Assembly: GCA_036346225.1 (NCBI GenBank)
Contig: JARFIW010001670.1
Span: forward strand, 1 to 64,000
Direction of reading: 5' to 3'
From: Platerodrilus igneus
Lineage: Eukaryota > Arthropoda > Insecta > Coleoptera > Lycidae
DNA length: 64,000 nt
The position numbers and the translations under genes are program-made. The notes below the pieces were generated by a model. The model worked only from the letters and a program-made list of their open reading frames with translations, made no database searches and had not been told where the DNA came from. Shown here in pieces: positions 11,055 to 21,335 of the stretch (positions within the stretch are counted from its first letter, which is position 1; every line of letters begins with the position of its first letter).

Positions 11055-11311
11055 GTAGCAAAGATGTAGTATTTAACACGAACACATTATGGGAAGTACA
11101 GCATCACCTAGCCCACAATTTGTGCCTTCGTGCTGTTTCACCTGGCTTTGCAGGTTTTATCAACAGTCGGCACGGAGGAGATCCGGTTCAACTGCCTTTT
11201 TCCATAGCCAAAAGATTATAATTATAAAGAATATGTAAATTTAATGAGTCTTAAAATAATATTAAAGAATGAAATTTATTGGCAAGTGACTCAATATTAG
11301 CCACAAGGGCA

Positions 11312-11356
11312 TCCTGCCGACGCGTTTCGCCCTAATTGGGGCTCATCAGGACAGGA
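11312..11356 (-). ncRNA. Hammerhead ribozyme, array unit 2
   Basis: Same fold as unit 1 with one change in stem I: the 3' strand reads GGCAGGA instead of GACAGGA, replacing an A-U pair by a G-U wobble. The core CTGATGA/GAAA, stem II and the GTC cleavage site are unchanged. Confidence 0.9.
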
Positions 11357-11613
11357 GTAGCAAAGATGTAATATTTAACACGAACACATTATGGGAAGTA
11401 CAGCATCACCTAGCCCACAATTTGTGCCTTCGTGCTGTTTCACCTGGCTTTGCAGGTTTTATCAACAGTCGGCACGGAGGAGATCCGGTTCAACTGCCTT
11501 TTTCCATAGCCAAAAGATTATAATTATAAAGAATATGTAAATTTAATGAGTCTTAAAATAATATTAAAGAATGAAATTTATTGGCAAGTGACTCAATATT
11601 AGCCACAAGGGCA

Positions 11614-11658
11614 TCCTGTCGACGCGTTTCGCCCTAATTGGGGCTCATCAGGACAGGA
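11614..11658 (-). ncRNA. Hammerhead ribozyme, array unit 3
   Basis: Identical in sequence to the unit 1 ribozyme, 604 bp downstream of it. Complete core, 7-bp stem I and 4-bp stem II. Confidence 0.9.
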
Positions 11659-11915
11659 GTAGCAAAGATGTAATATTTAACACGAACACATTATGGGAAG
11701 TACAGCATCACCTAGCCCACAATCTGTGCCTTCGTGCTGTTTCACCTGGCTTTGCAGGTTTTATCAACAGTCGGCACGGAGGAGATCCGGTTCAACTGCC
11801 TTTTTCCATAGCCAAAAGATTATAATTATAAAGAATATGTAAATTTAATGAGTCTTAAAATAATATTAAAGAATGAAATTTATTGGCAAGTGACTCAATA
11901 TTAGCCACAAGGGCA

Positions 11916-11960
11916 TCCTGTCGACGCGTTTCGCCCTAATTGGGGCTCATCAGGACAGGA
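11916..11960 (-). ncRNA. Hammerhead ribozyme, array unit 4
   Basis: Identical to the unit 1 ribozyme. It is the last in the array, because the partial fifth unit ends just before the ribozyme. Confidence 0.9.
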
Positions 11961-12227
11961 GTAGCAAAGATGTAATATTTAACACGAACACATTATGGGA
12001 AGTACAGCATCACCTAGCCCACAATTTGTGCCTTCGTGCTGTTTCACCTGGCTTTGCAGGTTTTATCAACAGTCGGCACGGAGGAGATCCGGTTCAACTG
12101 CCTTTTTCCATAGCCAAAAGATTATAATTATAAAGAATATGTAAATTTAATGAGTCTTAAAATAATATTAAAGAATGAAATTTATTGGCAAGTGACTCAA
12201 TATTAGCCACAAGGGCTATATATATAT

Positions 12228-14023
12228 ACAGGGTGAGTTTTTAGTGTGGCAACGGTCGATAACTCCGTTATTATAAAAGCTACGTAAACCAAATTTGGAG
12301 ACATATTAGGCATGCCTAAAGTGCACATTTTAAAAATATTTGGAAGCATACAGGGTATTTCATAATTCCAGGGCATATTAAACTTATATTTTTTTAAATG
12401 GAATACCCTATATATTATTACATTTTTGAAAAGCCCATAAAAAGAGCTTTAATTTGATATGAAATTGTATCTGTCTATTCTTTCTAGTTTTTGAGATATT
12501 CAACTGTTTTTAGAAAAAATGACACCAGTTGGATACATTGCCACTGCACTAATACACAACTTATGTTAATTTTCAAGATGCAGAAAATTTTACCATATAC
12601 CATAGTATATTTGTAAATATCACTTTTTTGAAATTTCTTCCCAGTATACAGGGTGTGTCAGGTTTCGCAAAATACAATTTTTAAAATTTTTTTTAAATGG
12701 CACCCTACCAATTTTATTGCTACAATGGATAGCTCATTAAGTGTCCTTTCATTTTTGTTAAGCATTCCCTATACCTAAATCCATTACTTTCTGAGATATT
12801 TTTGATTTTCTTCAAATTTTATGAATGTTTTTAATTTACATAACTAAAAATAACTTACTATTGAGAATATTATAAAACAATTAATACATTTTGATTAACA
12901 ATCAACTACAGTTATCCAATAACAATTTTCACTAAAGATATAACAACCTACAATAATACGCTATCAACAGAATTCTGCCAGATCAACAATATGCATTTTA
13001 TAGAAAATGTTCAAACAGGAAATCAGGCAGGCTTTGAAAAGATAACTATTACATGTAAAGTAGAAGAACAAATAGATATGATTTGGGTATTGAGTGAAAG
13101 TTTAAGAAATTGCCTACTTGCATCAAGAATATACCGAGAGATATCCTGTTAAATGACAACACACTACAAGTAATAAACCTAAATGACATTTTAATTGTAA
13201 TTGTTATTTTTTTCAAAGCCTGCCTGATTTCCTGTTTGAACGTTTTCTATAAAATGCATATTTTTGATCTGGCAGAATTCTGTTGATAGCCTATTATTGT
13301 AGGTTTTTATATCTTTAGTGAAAATTGTTATTGGATAAGTGTAGTTAATTGTTAATCAAAATGTATTAATTGTTTTATAATATTCTCCAATAGTAAGTTA
13401 TTTTTAGTTATGTAAATTAAAAACATCCTTAAAATTTGAAGAAAATTAAAAATATCTCAGAAAGTTATGGATTTAGGTATAGGGAATGCTTAACAAAAAT
13501 GAAAGGACACTTAATGAACTATCCATTGTAGCAATAAAATTGGTAGGGTACTATTTAAAAAAAGTTTGAAAAATTGCATTTTGCGAAACCTGACACACCC
13601 TGTATATTGTAAAGAAATTTCAAAAGTGTGATATTTACAAATATACTATGGTATATAGTAAAATTTTCTGCATCTTGAAAATGAACATAAGTTGTGGATT
13701 AGTGCAGTGGCAATGTATCAAATCAGGATAATTTTTTCTAAAAACAGTTGAATATCTCAAAAACTAAGAGGAATAGACAGATACAATTTGGTATCAAATT
13801 AAAGCTCTTTTTATGAGCTTTCCAAAAATGTAATAATATATAGGGTGTTCCATTTAAAAAAATATAAGTTTAATATGTCCTGGAATTATAAAACACCCGG
13901 TATGCTATCAAATATTTTTAAAATGTGCACTTTAGGCATGCCTAATATGCCTCCAAATTTGGTTTACGTAGCTTTTATAATAACGGAGTTATCGACCGTT
14001 GCCACACTAAAAACTCACCCTGT
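12228..14023. mobile_element. 1.8-kb foldback element with about 813-bp inverted arms, mariner-like ends
   Basis: 12228-13040 and 13210-14023 are inverted copies of each other with scattered mismatches. The loop is about 170 bp. The outer ends read acagggtgagttttta and the element sits between TA tracts, as expected for Tc1/mariner-type insertion into TA. Internal blocks such as acagggtatttcat and acagggtgtgtcagg recur within the arms. The loop holds a short coding remnant (13054-13152). The element looks like an internally deleted copy whose inverted repeats now make up most of its length. It is inserted in the hAT, directly next to the hammerhead array. Confidence 0.8.
13054..13152 (+). pseudogene. 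Possible transposase N-terminal helix-turn-helix remnant in the foldback loop
   Basis: A 32-codon stretch reads CKVEEQIDMIWVLSES, then LRNCLLASRIYREISC, then a stop. It resembles the DUF4817-type N-terminal segment (pattern EKVDM..I.GE....A...Y.ERYP) of Tc3/mariner-like transposases common in insects. No catalytic DDE region is left. The match is short, so this is a tentative reading that agrees with the TA target and CAGGGTG ends. Confidence 0.45.
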
Positions 14024-14074
14024 ATATATATATATATATATATATATATTTTTTTATTGCAACGACCTTCTTTT

Positions 14075-14611
14075 TATACGATTGTGTTGAAATTAGCAGG
14101 TTTTAGGTCGGCTGGTAATAAAAAAAACTCTTTTTTATGGCCTAAATTTTCGCATATATTTTTATGCTTGATCACAGGCAATAACTAAAACGTACAAACT
14201 ATTAACAAACTACTAAAGTGAATAAAATAACTACTTACAGTGAGGGTATTTACGTTAGCTTATTCTGAAGAATTTTTAGAACAATTTTCTTTAATAATTA
14301 AAAAGAAATAATGTGAATATATAAAAAATTTGATGAAATAAAATATTGGTTTGATAGAAGTAAAGTCAATTTTGATTAAATGATTTTATATATATCTTGA
14401 TCTTTTGTTTAACTTGCATGTGTATGTATGTTATGTATATATTAAATTTTTTTTGTTTTAATTTTAATATGATACATATAATAGCGTCCTCATGTGTATG
14501 TTTATATTAGGAGGAGGGTGAATAATGAATGTATCATATTGTTTGGTGTTTTGTGTATTATATTATTATATTATATTATATTATATTATATTATATTATA
14601 TTATATTATAT

Positions 14612-14648
<37 letters not shown>

Positions 14649-15154
14649 ACACACAAAATAAATACTCACAATACACAAAACACCAAACAATATGATACAT
14701 TCATTATTCACCCTCCTCCTAATATAAACATACACATGAGGACGCTATTATATGTATCATATTAAAAATTAAAACAAAAAAAAAATTAATATATACATAA
14801 CATACATACACACATGCAAGTTAAACAAAAAGATCAAGATATATATAAAAATCATTTAATCAAAATTGACTTTTACTTCTATCAAACCAATATTTTATTT
14901 CATCAAATTTTTTATATATTCACATTATTTCTTTTAATTATTAAAGAAAATTGTTCTAAAATTCTTCAGAATAAGCTAACGTAAATACCCTCACTGTAAG
15001 TAGTTATTTTATTCACTTTAGTAGTTTGTTAATAGTTTGTACGTTTTAGTTATTGCCTGTGATCAAGCATAAAAATATATGCGAAAATTTAGGCCATAAA
15101 AAAGAGTTTTCTTTATTACCAGCCGACCTAAAACCTGCTAATTTCAACACAATC

Positions 15155-15159
<5 letters not shown>
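14075..15159. mobile_element. 1.1-kb near-perfect palindrome with AT and CA microsatellite loop
   Basis: 14075-14562 and 14671-15159 are inverted copies. The arms begin with acgattgtgttgaaattagc and end at caccaaacaatatgatac, with very few mismatches. The loop is a TATAT repeat (about 14561-14613) followed by a CA repeat (about 14614-14656). TA tracts flank the outer ends, again suggesting TA-target insertion. There is no coding content. It is a foldback or long-TIR non-autonomous element, or an assembly or replication palindrome. Confidence 0.8.

Positions 15160-15232
<73 letters not shown>
15156..15232. repeat. (TA)n microsatellite
   Basis: About 75 bp of almost pure TA repeat at the right edge of the 1.1-kb palindrome. 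Confidence 0.95.
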
Positions 15233-15233
<1 letters not shown>

Positions 15234-16307
15234 CACAGTGTGGAAGTTACTAAGTTACCGATGGAATAAAAATATTTTTCACTTTATGCATTATTTTAGA
15301 CAATAATAAACACTTTAACAATATCAATTTCGTTAATAGATTGATGCAAAAAAATTCAAACTTGTCTGTTATTGAACCAAAATTTCAAAACATAAGTGAA
15401 TGATTAATTCCATCCTATTCCTATAGGTATTGTAACTTACCTAATTATTTGCCTTTAGAAGATAATCATTAATCAGTGTATCTGCAGTTTATGCTATTTG
15501 CTATTGGACTTAATTTTAATTTAAAACACTAATAATTTATTTACAATTACAATCAAATCACGTGATACTTAATAATTCATTAGTTCATTACATTTATTTA
15601 TTGCATGCACTTGTACAAAACTATTATTCAATTCACTATAAAACTAATTACACTATTAAAAATACGTCCTTTTTCGCCACAATATTAATTCAATGTATTT
15701 ACACGCACATAAACTAAATTAGTAAAACTCAAAAGGTTGTTGAATATGAAAAGCTCAATGCTCAATAACAACTGAACTAACTTAAAGTTTTATTATTCTG
15801 AAGACTCTAAATTTACTGATATGATATGGAAGTAACCCGTACTTAGTTTGAACACTGATTATCTATGGGGAAAACAACCAACAACAAAAGAAATATTACA
15901 ATGGCATGGCACCCTACAAAAGATAATGAAGTCTGTAAAGTGTGCAGTCTTAAGAAGTTTCAAAAGTATTAGGTACACATACACAATGTAACTGCTTAGT
16001 GCTTTCTTATATTTATCTTTGACCTTAACAGGACGTTTCATTGTTTCTTATTGTAAGCATGGAAGTTTCTTATTCTTACAGTGATTCATCCGCTCGAAAA
16101 AGGTGACTAGGATTATAACTGTAAACTACACAATATGTACTAGGTGTTGTATAGATTTATGATGCATAAAGCTATACTCTGAACAGTTTTGCTATCGTTT
16201 TAAATAAAGTGTAACACAAATTTTTAAAATATGCATTGCGGTGCCGCGGGCCCTTTTGTTCGCGGGGCCCTAGGCAGTCGCCCAGTTCGCCCCCAAGGCC
16301 GCTGCTG
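15233..16307. other. 5' non-coding end of the hAT element
   Basis: No gene-like ORF. It ends in the GC-rich right terminal repeat (about 16235-16307). Given the minus-strand transposase this is the upstream, promoter-side end of the hAT. Confidence 0.6.
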
Positions 16308-16589
16308 TCGCCAATGTAACAAATTATCGTATTCTAACAATCAGCAACTTAAGTATAATGTGCTGCATGCTTAGTAAACTATAACTACTATATACCTGTT
16401 ACTTATTACCAACTATGCTACAGGAATTTAAATTACTAGAGATTACAATGCTGTACGAATGTAAATTAAAAAAAATTTCAGTAAATAAAGACAGTGTGGC
16501 TTTTACATTTGCACTAACTGTATGGTATCGTTGTTGATGATGTTCTACAAGTTGTATTAATATTCAGCATCTGCCTCGTATATACATCG

Positions 16590-17697
16590 TTTCACAGAAC
16601 GTAGTATCCAAGTGGATTCATTATATTCCTTATCGTCTTTCAACGTTTGATCATTTTTGGTTTGCTCCTTGTAAAGGAGCCAATATACTTTTTTTTCAAA
16701 GGCGTGATCCAATTTCGAAGTACAATAGACACCCCACCTGATCGCTACTTCACAAGTACCAATTTTCCCAATCTAAAAATATATCATGAAAAAATTATGT
16801 TCAGATAGAAAATTGTACCAAACCTACTTTGTGAGTGAAGTTTCTCTGTATTTAGCACTAATAAGTAACCCAGCGACTTTCTCATCAACAAAAGTCGCCA
16901 ACCGCAATGGATAATTAAAGTCATATGTCCGTTTAACATCCATCTATCTATCGCTAGCAGGATTTGACAGGATTTCCATTTGCATCGACATCAAGGTTTT
17001 GTCTCAACTCTAGCTCTACTTTTCCATTCTCTTCCAAATCTTTCATAAGATTGTCTTTCCATACCTAAACAAACTGTCAAGTAAGATATTAAACAATTAG
17101 ATTTTCTTACAGCGCCTAATTCAGCTTCAATTTTTTTAAATTGGTAGAGTGTCATGGGAGGTATATCCATAACTGAAAACAGTTCCTAAGAATGGCCAAG
17201 TGTACTGCCAGTTGACAGAGTACCCCAAACAAATCCATAATTAATTTTTGATTTTTGCAAAATATCTTCAGTGTAAGCTTGTATATCTTATCACACATTG
17301 TACATGCAAACATAAGGCAGCTCACTAGACCTAATCCTCTGTTACATTCCTCTTTCAGATATAGTTTTCCACGAGTACAAATTTGGAAATGTTGGTATTG
17401 GAGATCTATGGACCAACTTAATACATATTTCAAATTCACAATGCGGTTTCCACTAACAGTTGGTTCTATATAAGAGTGATTTTTCTCGAAATATAATTCA
17501 CGAGCCTCTATTCTGAAAAACAAAACAAAATATTAGATTTTTTAGGAACCCAAAATTTAGCATATATACAGGATAACACATTAGTGTGATAAAGTTTAAT
17601 ATATGGATTATTTATTGTAGAAATTATAAAAAAAGCAATTTATACAAATTTTAGGCTGTATTATTTTAAAAATTGTTTCATATCTACAGGGTACTCA

Positions 17698-17740
<43 letters not shown>

Positions 17741-17900
17741 CTAATTTTGACATACTAAATGTATCACCCTGTAGATAAATTTTCTACCTATACATAGTTT
17801 CCGACATGGATATGAAATACAAATAACAATGTATTACCTATTATAGTCTGCTTCTGGTATAAATGACCAATTATCTGGAAGTGTATGTGACCTTTCCTGA
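16590..17900 (-). pseudogene. Mutator-like transposase-domain gene (PF20700-like) with introns, truncated
   Basis: Minus-strand exons can be traced. 17900-about 17838 (WSFIPEADYNR) ends at a GTAATA donor. 17516-about 17108 follows a TTTTCAG acceptor and reads SGNRIVNLKYVLSWSIDLQ, then CTRGKLYLKEECNRGLGLV, then after a frameshift VWGTLSTGSTLGHS, a stop, then ELFSVMDIPPMTLYQFKKIE. A short GTAAG...TTTAG intron leads to VWKDNLMKDLEENGKVELEL near 17055-16990. Further stretches (KRTYDFNYPLRLATF near 16930) are in other frames. The GNR, GL, WGTLSTGS and DIPPM pattern is that of the Mutator-like transposase domain found in many insect proteins. The first exon is cut exactly at the LINE-A copy 2 end, and stops plus frameshifts show it is dead. 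Confidence 0.65.
17693..17776. mobile_element. Tiny mariner-type MITE in an intron
   Basis: tctacagggt at the left and accctgtaga (broken by tatc) at the right form inverted ends around a TA microsatellite (about 17704-17739). The CAGGGT terminus matches the ends of the 12.2-14.0-kb foldback. It lies between the first two exons of the Mutator-like gene. Confidence 0.5.
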
Positions 17901-18925
17901 GCCAATTTGTATAACACATATCGTTTGATTTATATAGTTTGTAACATATTGGGTATATAAAGGTAGCGATACAATTTATCTTTCTTCTATTGCACTTACA
18001 TGCATTTAATTACTTGCAAATGGCTACTCTTTAAAACATTATTATCTGCTTTACACAGCAATAATGACCTACGAAGAAACACAAATGTTGGGAGGTACAT
18101 ATATACTCTTGAGAGCTACAAAACATATCTTAACATTTTTTTATAATAGCAATAGCTACATATCAGGTACCTTATAATAAATCAATATTTAATACATATT
18201 TCTAATCCTAAAAGCCCGATCTCAACTGAAAGTAATGTACAGCTAACAATGAAAATCGGCATATCGTAAAAACTTGCTATAGTTGAGACCAGACAGACTC
18301 TTTTCTAGACCAAAAAATTAGTCAACTTACATCTACTTTAATTAGGAAAGCACTAAATTTGTGCCAGCCAGATCAAATGATCACGATAATCATTGTTTTG
18401 ATCTTACCTCAATTATACAATTACAATACAGTGCTACTACAACAGACCATTCTATTTGTTAAAGTATCATTGCAAATAACAATATTATTCCGATGGTTTG
18501 ACTCTCTAATATAATGATTGACATGCGATATTGTTTAGTTTAGTTATAATTTATTTTTACAATGCTAACTGTATATCTTCATTGCCAATGCATAACACAA
18601 ACATATAACCTGTCTTACAATTTAGATATGTAACTTATAATCTACTATTTATTATTATTATTTAAAATACAATGCCGCTAACAGCGGTGGTAGTAATCAA
18701 AAGTATTAACGTTTTTTAACGTATATTTTATAAATTAAATTAATAAATTGCTTTGACAAACTGACCCTATTGTTTCAGGAAAAGGATCAAATATGTCTTG
18801 GGACTAGTGCATTCCATAACGTGGCACCTTTGACAACAGGGAATTGATTCCAAAAGAAGTGGAGTATTTTTACCACTGCATGATATGCAAATACGGTTAT
18901 CAGTAATAATTATGTAGGTGATTGT

Positions 18926-19630
18926 CGACTGTTACGTGCCATATTGGCACTTAAACATTTTTTTAGTTTAATTTTGATGTGCGGTAGTTTCGCGCCTTAA
19001 ATTCAAAAGACTTGGCGTGTATTTCCGTTACGTCAAAAGTGGGTTGGACGAATAGTTTCGTGCCGACGCGTGGAAGGACAAAAAGTGTGTTTTTTTTTCC
19101 GGTGCTTGCTGTAACGTGGCTGTTTGCCGGAAAACTTGGAAAAGTGTGGTGGTGTCAGGTATCGTACCGCGTCTGTATCTTTTTTATGTAGATCTCCTAG
19201 CCTTTGTCTAACTGTCGTTCCATAACCCTTCCTTATCGTTACCCCTACATAGGGAAGAAGACAATTTGTCGCAGCCTAGGGCGAACCGAGTTCACGACCC
19301 CGGGAGAAGGCCATGCTCTGCTAGCAGCCACCATCTTTAAATTGCCTTGAAGGGGGCCATCAGCAGTCCTGATAAACGTCAGCAGACGCCAACTTTAACT
19401 CAACCCCGCAGGACGTCGGATTTCTTATGTAAGTACCTATTGTCTTAGCCTGTTTGCGAATTAAATAAATATTTTCCGTCAATTGCGCATTTAATTTGTG
19501 CATTGTGTGACGTCATTGACAGATGGGCGCGCCGAAATCTGTATAAAGATTAGCGTTACCAACTGCCCGTGGTGTCTAGTATACCGCGCTTGCGGGATTG
19601 TAGCTATTAACTTTAAAGTGTAAGACGACT
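18926..19630. mobile_element. 695-bp solo-LTR-like insertion with 5-bp duplication
   Basis: cgact occurs at 18926-18930 and 19626-19630, and LINE-A copy 1 has only one copy at the matching point. The insert starts (t)gttacgtgcc and ends gtgtaaga. It is clearly more GC-rich than its surroundings, and has AATAAA at about 19463 and tataaag at about 19540. The start resembles BEL-2's LTR start (TGTTACG). It has no ORF. A solo LTR of a BEL-like element is the best guess, but the 3' terminus is not a clean CA and the orientation is unclear. Confidence 0.6.
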
Positions 19631-19639
19631 GGCAAATGG

Positions 19640-20152
19640 TTCCCATTCTAGGGACTCTAATAAGCTGAACAGCTTACTTTATTGTCATAGCCGCTCAGAA
19701 CCTGTCAAGCTGCTTTACATTGAACTACCTCAAGATGTAAAGCGAAATATTGGGTTGGGAGATCCCAACTGCTAAATAATGGTTTAGAAAGCCCACAAGA
19801 CAGACATATGCTGCTTTATGCTGTAGGAAACACCAGAAAGGCATTACCTATTTGCAAAATTCAATTCTTCGTTAGCTTTGGAAGCTACATAAATTACACG
19901 TTTATTCCATTTCAGGTTGTGACTGATAATAATACTCAAGCATTTACAATTGTCAGATTCCTTTTAGAGTTCTCAAACTCAATGTTTAAGAATATGTATA
20001 GGTAGAGTTGTACACACCACATTAAACTCATTCAGTCATATTGCAGTTGCTTGACTTTCCATTGGCATCTACCCATGTAGAGAGGCAGCAGATTTGAAAA
20101 CTAGTTAATGCGGGCTTTCTTATCCTTTACATATTATCAACTCGAGATATTA
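19640..20152 (-). pseudogene. LINE-A copy 2, RT C-terminal part
   Basis: The inverted homologue of 2660-3190, with the same decayed KYL...LKWN, KANxELN, WDLP and SLEWEPFAS stretches on the minus strand. It has stops and shifts at some positions different from copy 1. The two copies together allow the decay of each to be compared. Confidence 0.7.
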
Positions 20153-20249
20153 ACTGTGATACTAATATTATTATTAACCTTGATAATAGTATTATTGTAT
20201 AAGTTTTAATAGTCAGATAATTGCTATGGGATAAATATTTCTAAATTAA

Positions 20250-20715
20250 TTAATTAATTAAGAATAAGGTGGAACTAAGTACCAATAATCCTTGCGACAC
20301 TCTGGAAAATACAGCAACTGATTTGAAAGTAGCGTCTCCAATATTAACTTGCTGGGTGCAACCAGTTAAAAAGAATTTAGTCCATGGCAGAATGACCAAT
20401 TTCACCCAATTGTTTAATAAGTAGTTTGTAAAGCATGCTATCAAAAGGCTTTAGTCATATCAACAAATTTAACATCAACAAGTATTTCTTTGTCAGGGTT
20501 ATCTGCAATAGTTTGTATAAATCAGGTGGAAGCAGCCTCATAAGAGTACTATCGTTCTGAAGCCAAATTAAACGGAACCCGTGAAATTGATAGCATCTAG
20601 GACTCCCATTATGTAGCAATTTATAGCTCTCAAAAGTACAATAGATTGTACATGATAGACTGGTGGATCTATAATTCAATGGGTTAGATTTTAACTCCTT
20701 TTTATGCACTGCCAT
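20250..20715 (-). pseudogene. LINE-A copy 2, RT core fragment
   Basis: 20715-20455 reads AVHKKELKSNPLNYRSTSLS, matching the VHKKG....NYRPISL block of LINE reverse transcriptases. FHGFRLIWLQNDSTLMRLL follows, the GFR...ST..LL block. 20444-20250 reads TGCTQQVNIGDATF and SRVSQGLLVLSSTLFLIN, the GRTQ.V and SGVPQG.VLGP.LF.IY block. The catalytic Y/FADD lies in the unreadable stretch after 20250. Frameshifts separate the pieces. Confidence 0.75.
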
Positions 20716-21335
20716 TACATGTCCCTCGTGTCAATTTGACTGAATTGTGTTACAATTATTAATGCAGATATTAAATAGCAAGTTTAGGTGTGTCAATATC
20801 AACTTTCTACAAATATTAATCAATTGACTGTTGATTAAGTGTCAAACCTCTTTGTTATAGTAGAGAGGAACAGGATTGTAAAATCATCTTTTAGGCAAAA
20901 TATAGATACATATTGCATACTGTTATTGTAATAAGTATTTAAATAGTTCCCAGTAACTGTTAACCGACCACTGTGGTTTATCCAACAATGGTAATTAACG
21001 GCAAGAAATTTATAGTCTTACTATACTAGTATTTTTGTAGTAATCATCGTTTTCCAAACACTTTGCAAGTTATTTCAATTATTTAAAGCTAAGCAAACTG
21101 GATGATTTACTTAATGGGTCGAGGACAGTGCATGAGAAAATTATTGTCCATACCATTATCCAGAACTATATGACTCCTGTACTATACAGTATTTGCCCCA
21201 AGTCCTCAGAGAGATGGTAGTTAATATGAGATGTTCATAGCGAGTCAGATTTGATGGTCTATATAGCACTTAAGAAACTTAATTAATATCAATACCCACC
21301 AATATGCCTGTATGAGTATCTGAACTACTATTTGA

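Larger units (their letters stand above)
10889..12216 (-). repeat. Tandem array of 302-bp units encoding hammerhead ribozymes (retrozyme-like)
   Basis: Units start with actgcctttttccatagcc at 10889, 11191, 11493, 11795 and 12097, an exact 302-bp period. Four units are full length and the fifth stops after about 120 bp at agccacaagggc. Units are almost identical: single-base changes include gtagtattt/gtaatattt, cctgtcgac/cctgccgac and aatttgtgcc/aatctgtgcc. Each full unit holds one hammerhead ribozyme on the minus strand, so a minus-strand transcript of the array could self-cleave into 302-nt monomers. TA microsatellite borders both sides. There is no ORF in the unit. Tandem 150-400-bp hammerhead repeats are known from animal satellites and small non-autonomous retroelements (retrozymes). 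Assignment to that class is inference. Confidence 0.9.
6075..16307 (-). mobile_element. hAT transposon (ZMYM1-like transposase) with nested insertions
   Basis: Left end: CAGCGGCGGCCTTAG at 6075, followed by a GCGGGGCCCTGGGC block. Right end, read on the minus strand: CAGCAGCGGCCTTGG ending at 16307, followed by CCTAGGGCCCCGCG. These are imperfect terminal inverted repeats. The flanks are tctccaat (6067-6074) and tcgccaat (16308-16315), an 8-bp duplication with one mismatch, the size diagnostic of hAT. The transposase runs on the minus strand from 10838 to 6415. The original element was perhaps 5-6 kb. The excess comes from a 1.7-kb insertion (6917-8612), a hammerhead array (10889-12216) and two foldback elements (12228-14023 and 14075-15159). 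The transposase has stops and a frameshift, so the copy is not autonomous. Confidence 0.85.

Noticed and set aside
10889..12216. Regular tandem repeats as a possible CRISPR array
   Set aside because: The 302-bp unit repeats whole with no variable spacers, and the context is eukaryotic transposon DNA.
14529..14765. 78-codon ORF with YYIILYYIILYY and HTHTHTH runs
   Set aside because: It is a translation of the TATAT and CA microsatellites in the palindrome loop.
15053..15253. ORF with a long YIYIYI run
   Set aside because: Translation of the TA microsatellite.
2660..20152. 2.2-kb inverted repeats as the terminal repeats of a giant 17-kb transposon
   Set aside because: Both contain LINE reverse transcriptase remnants in the same internal orientation, and copy 2 extends further 5' into LINE endonuclease. 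They are two LINE copies.
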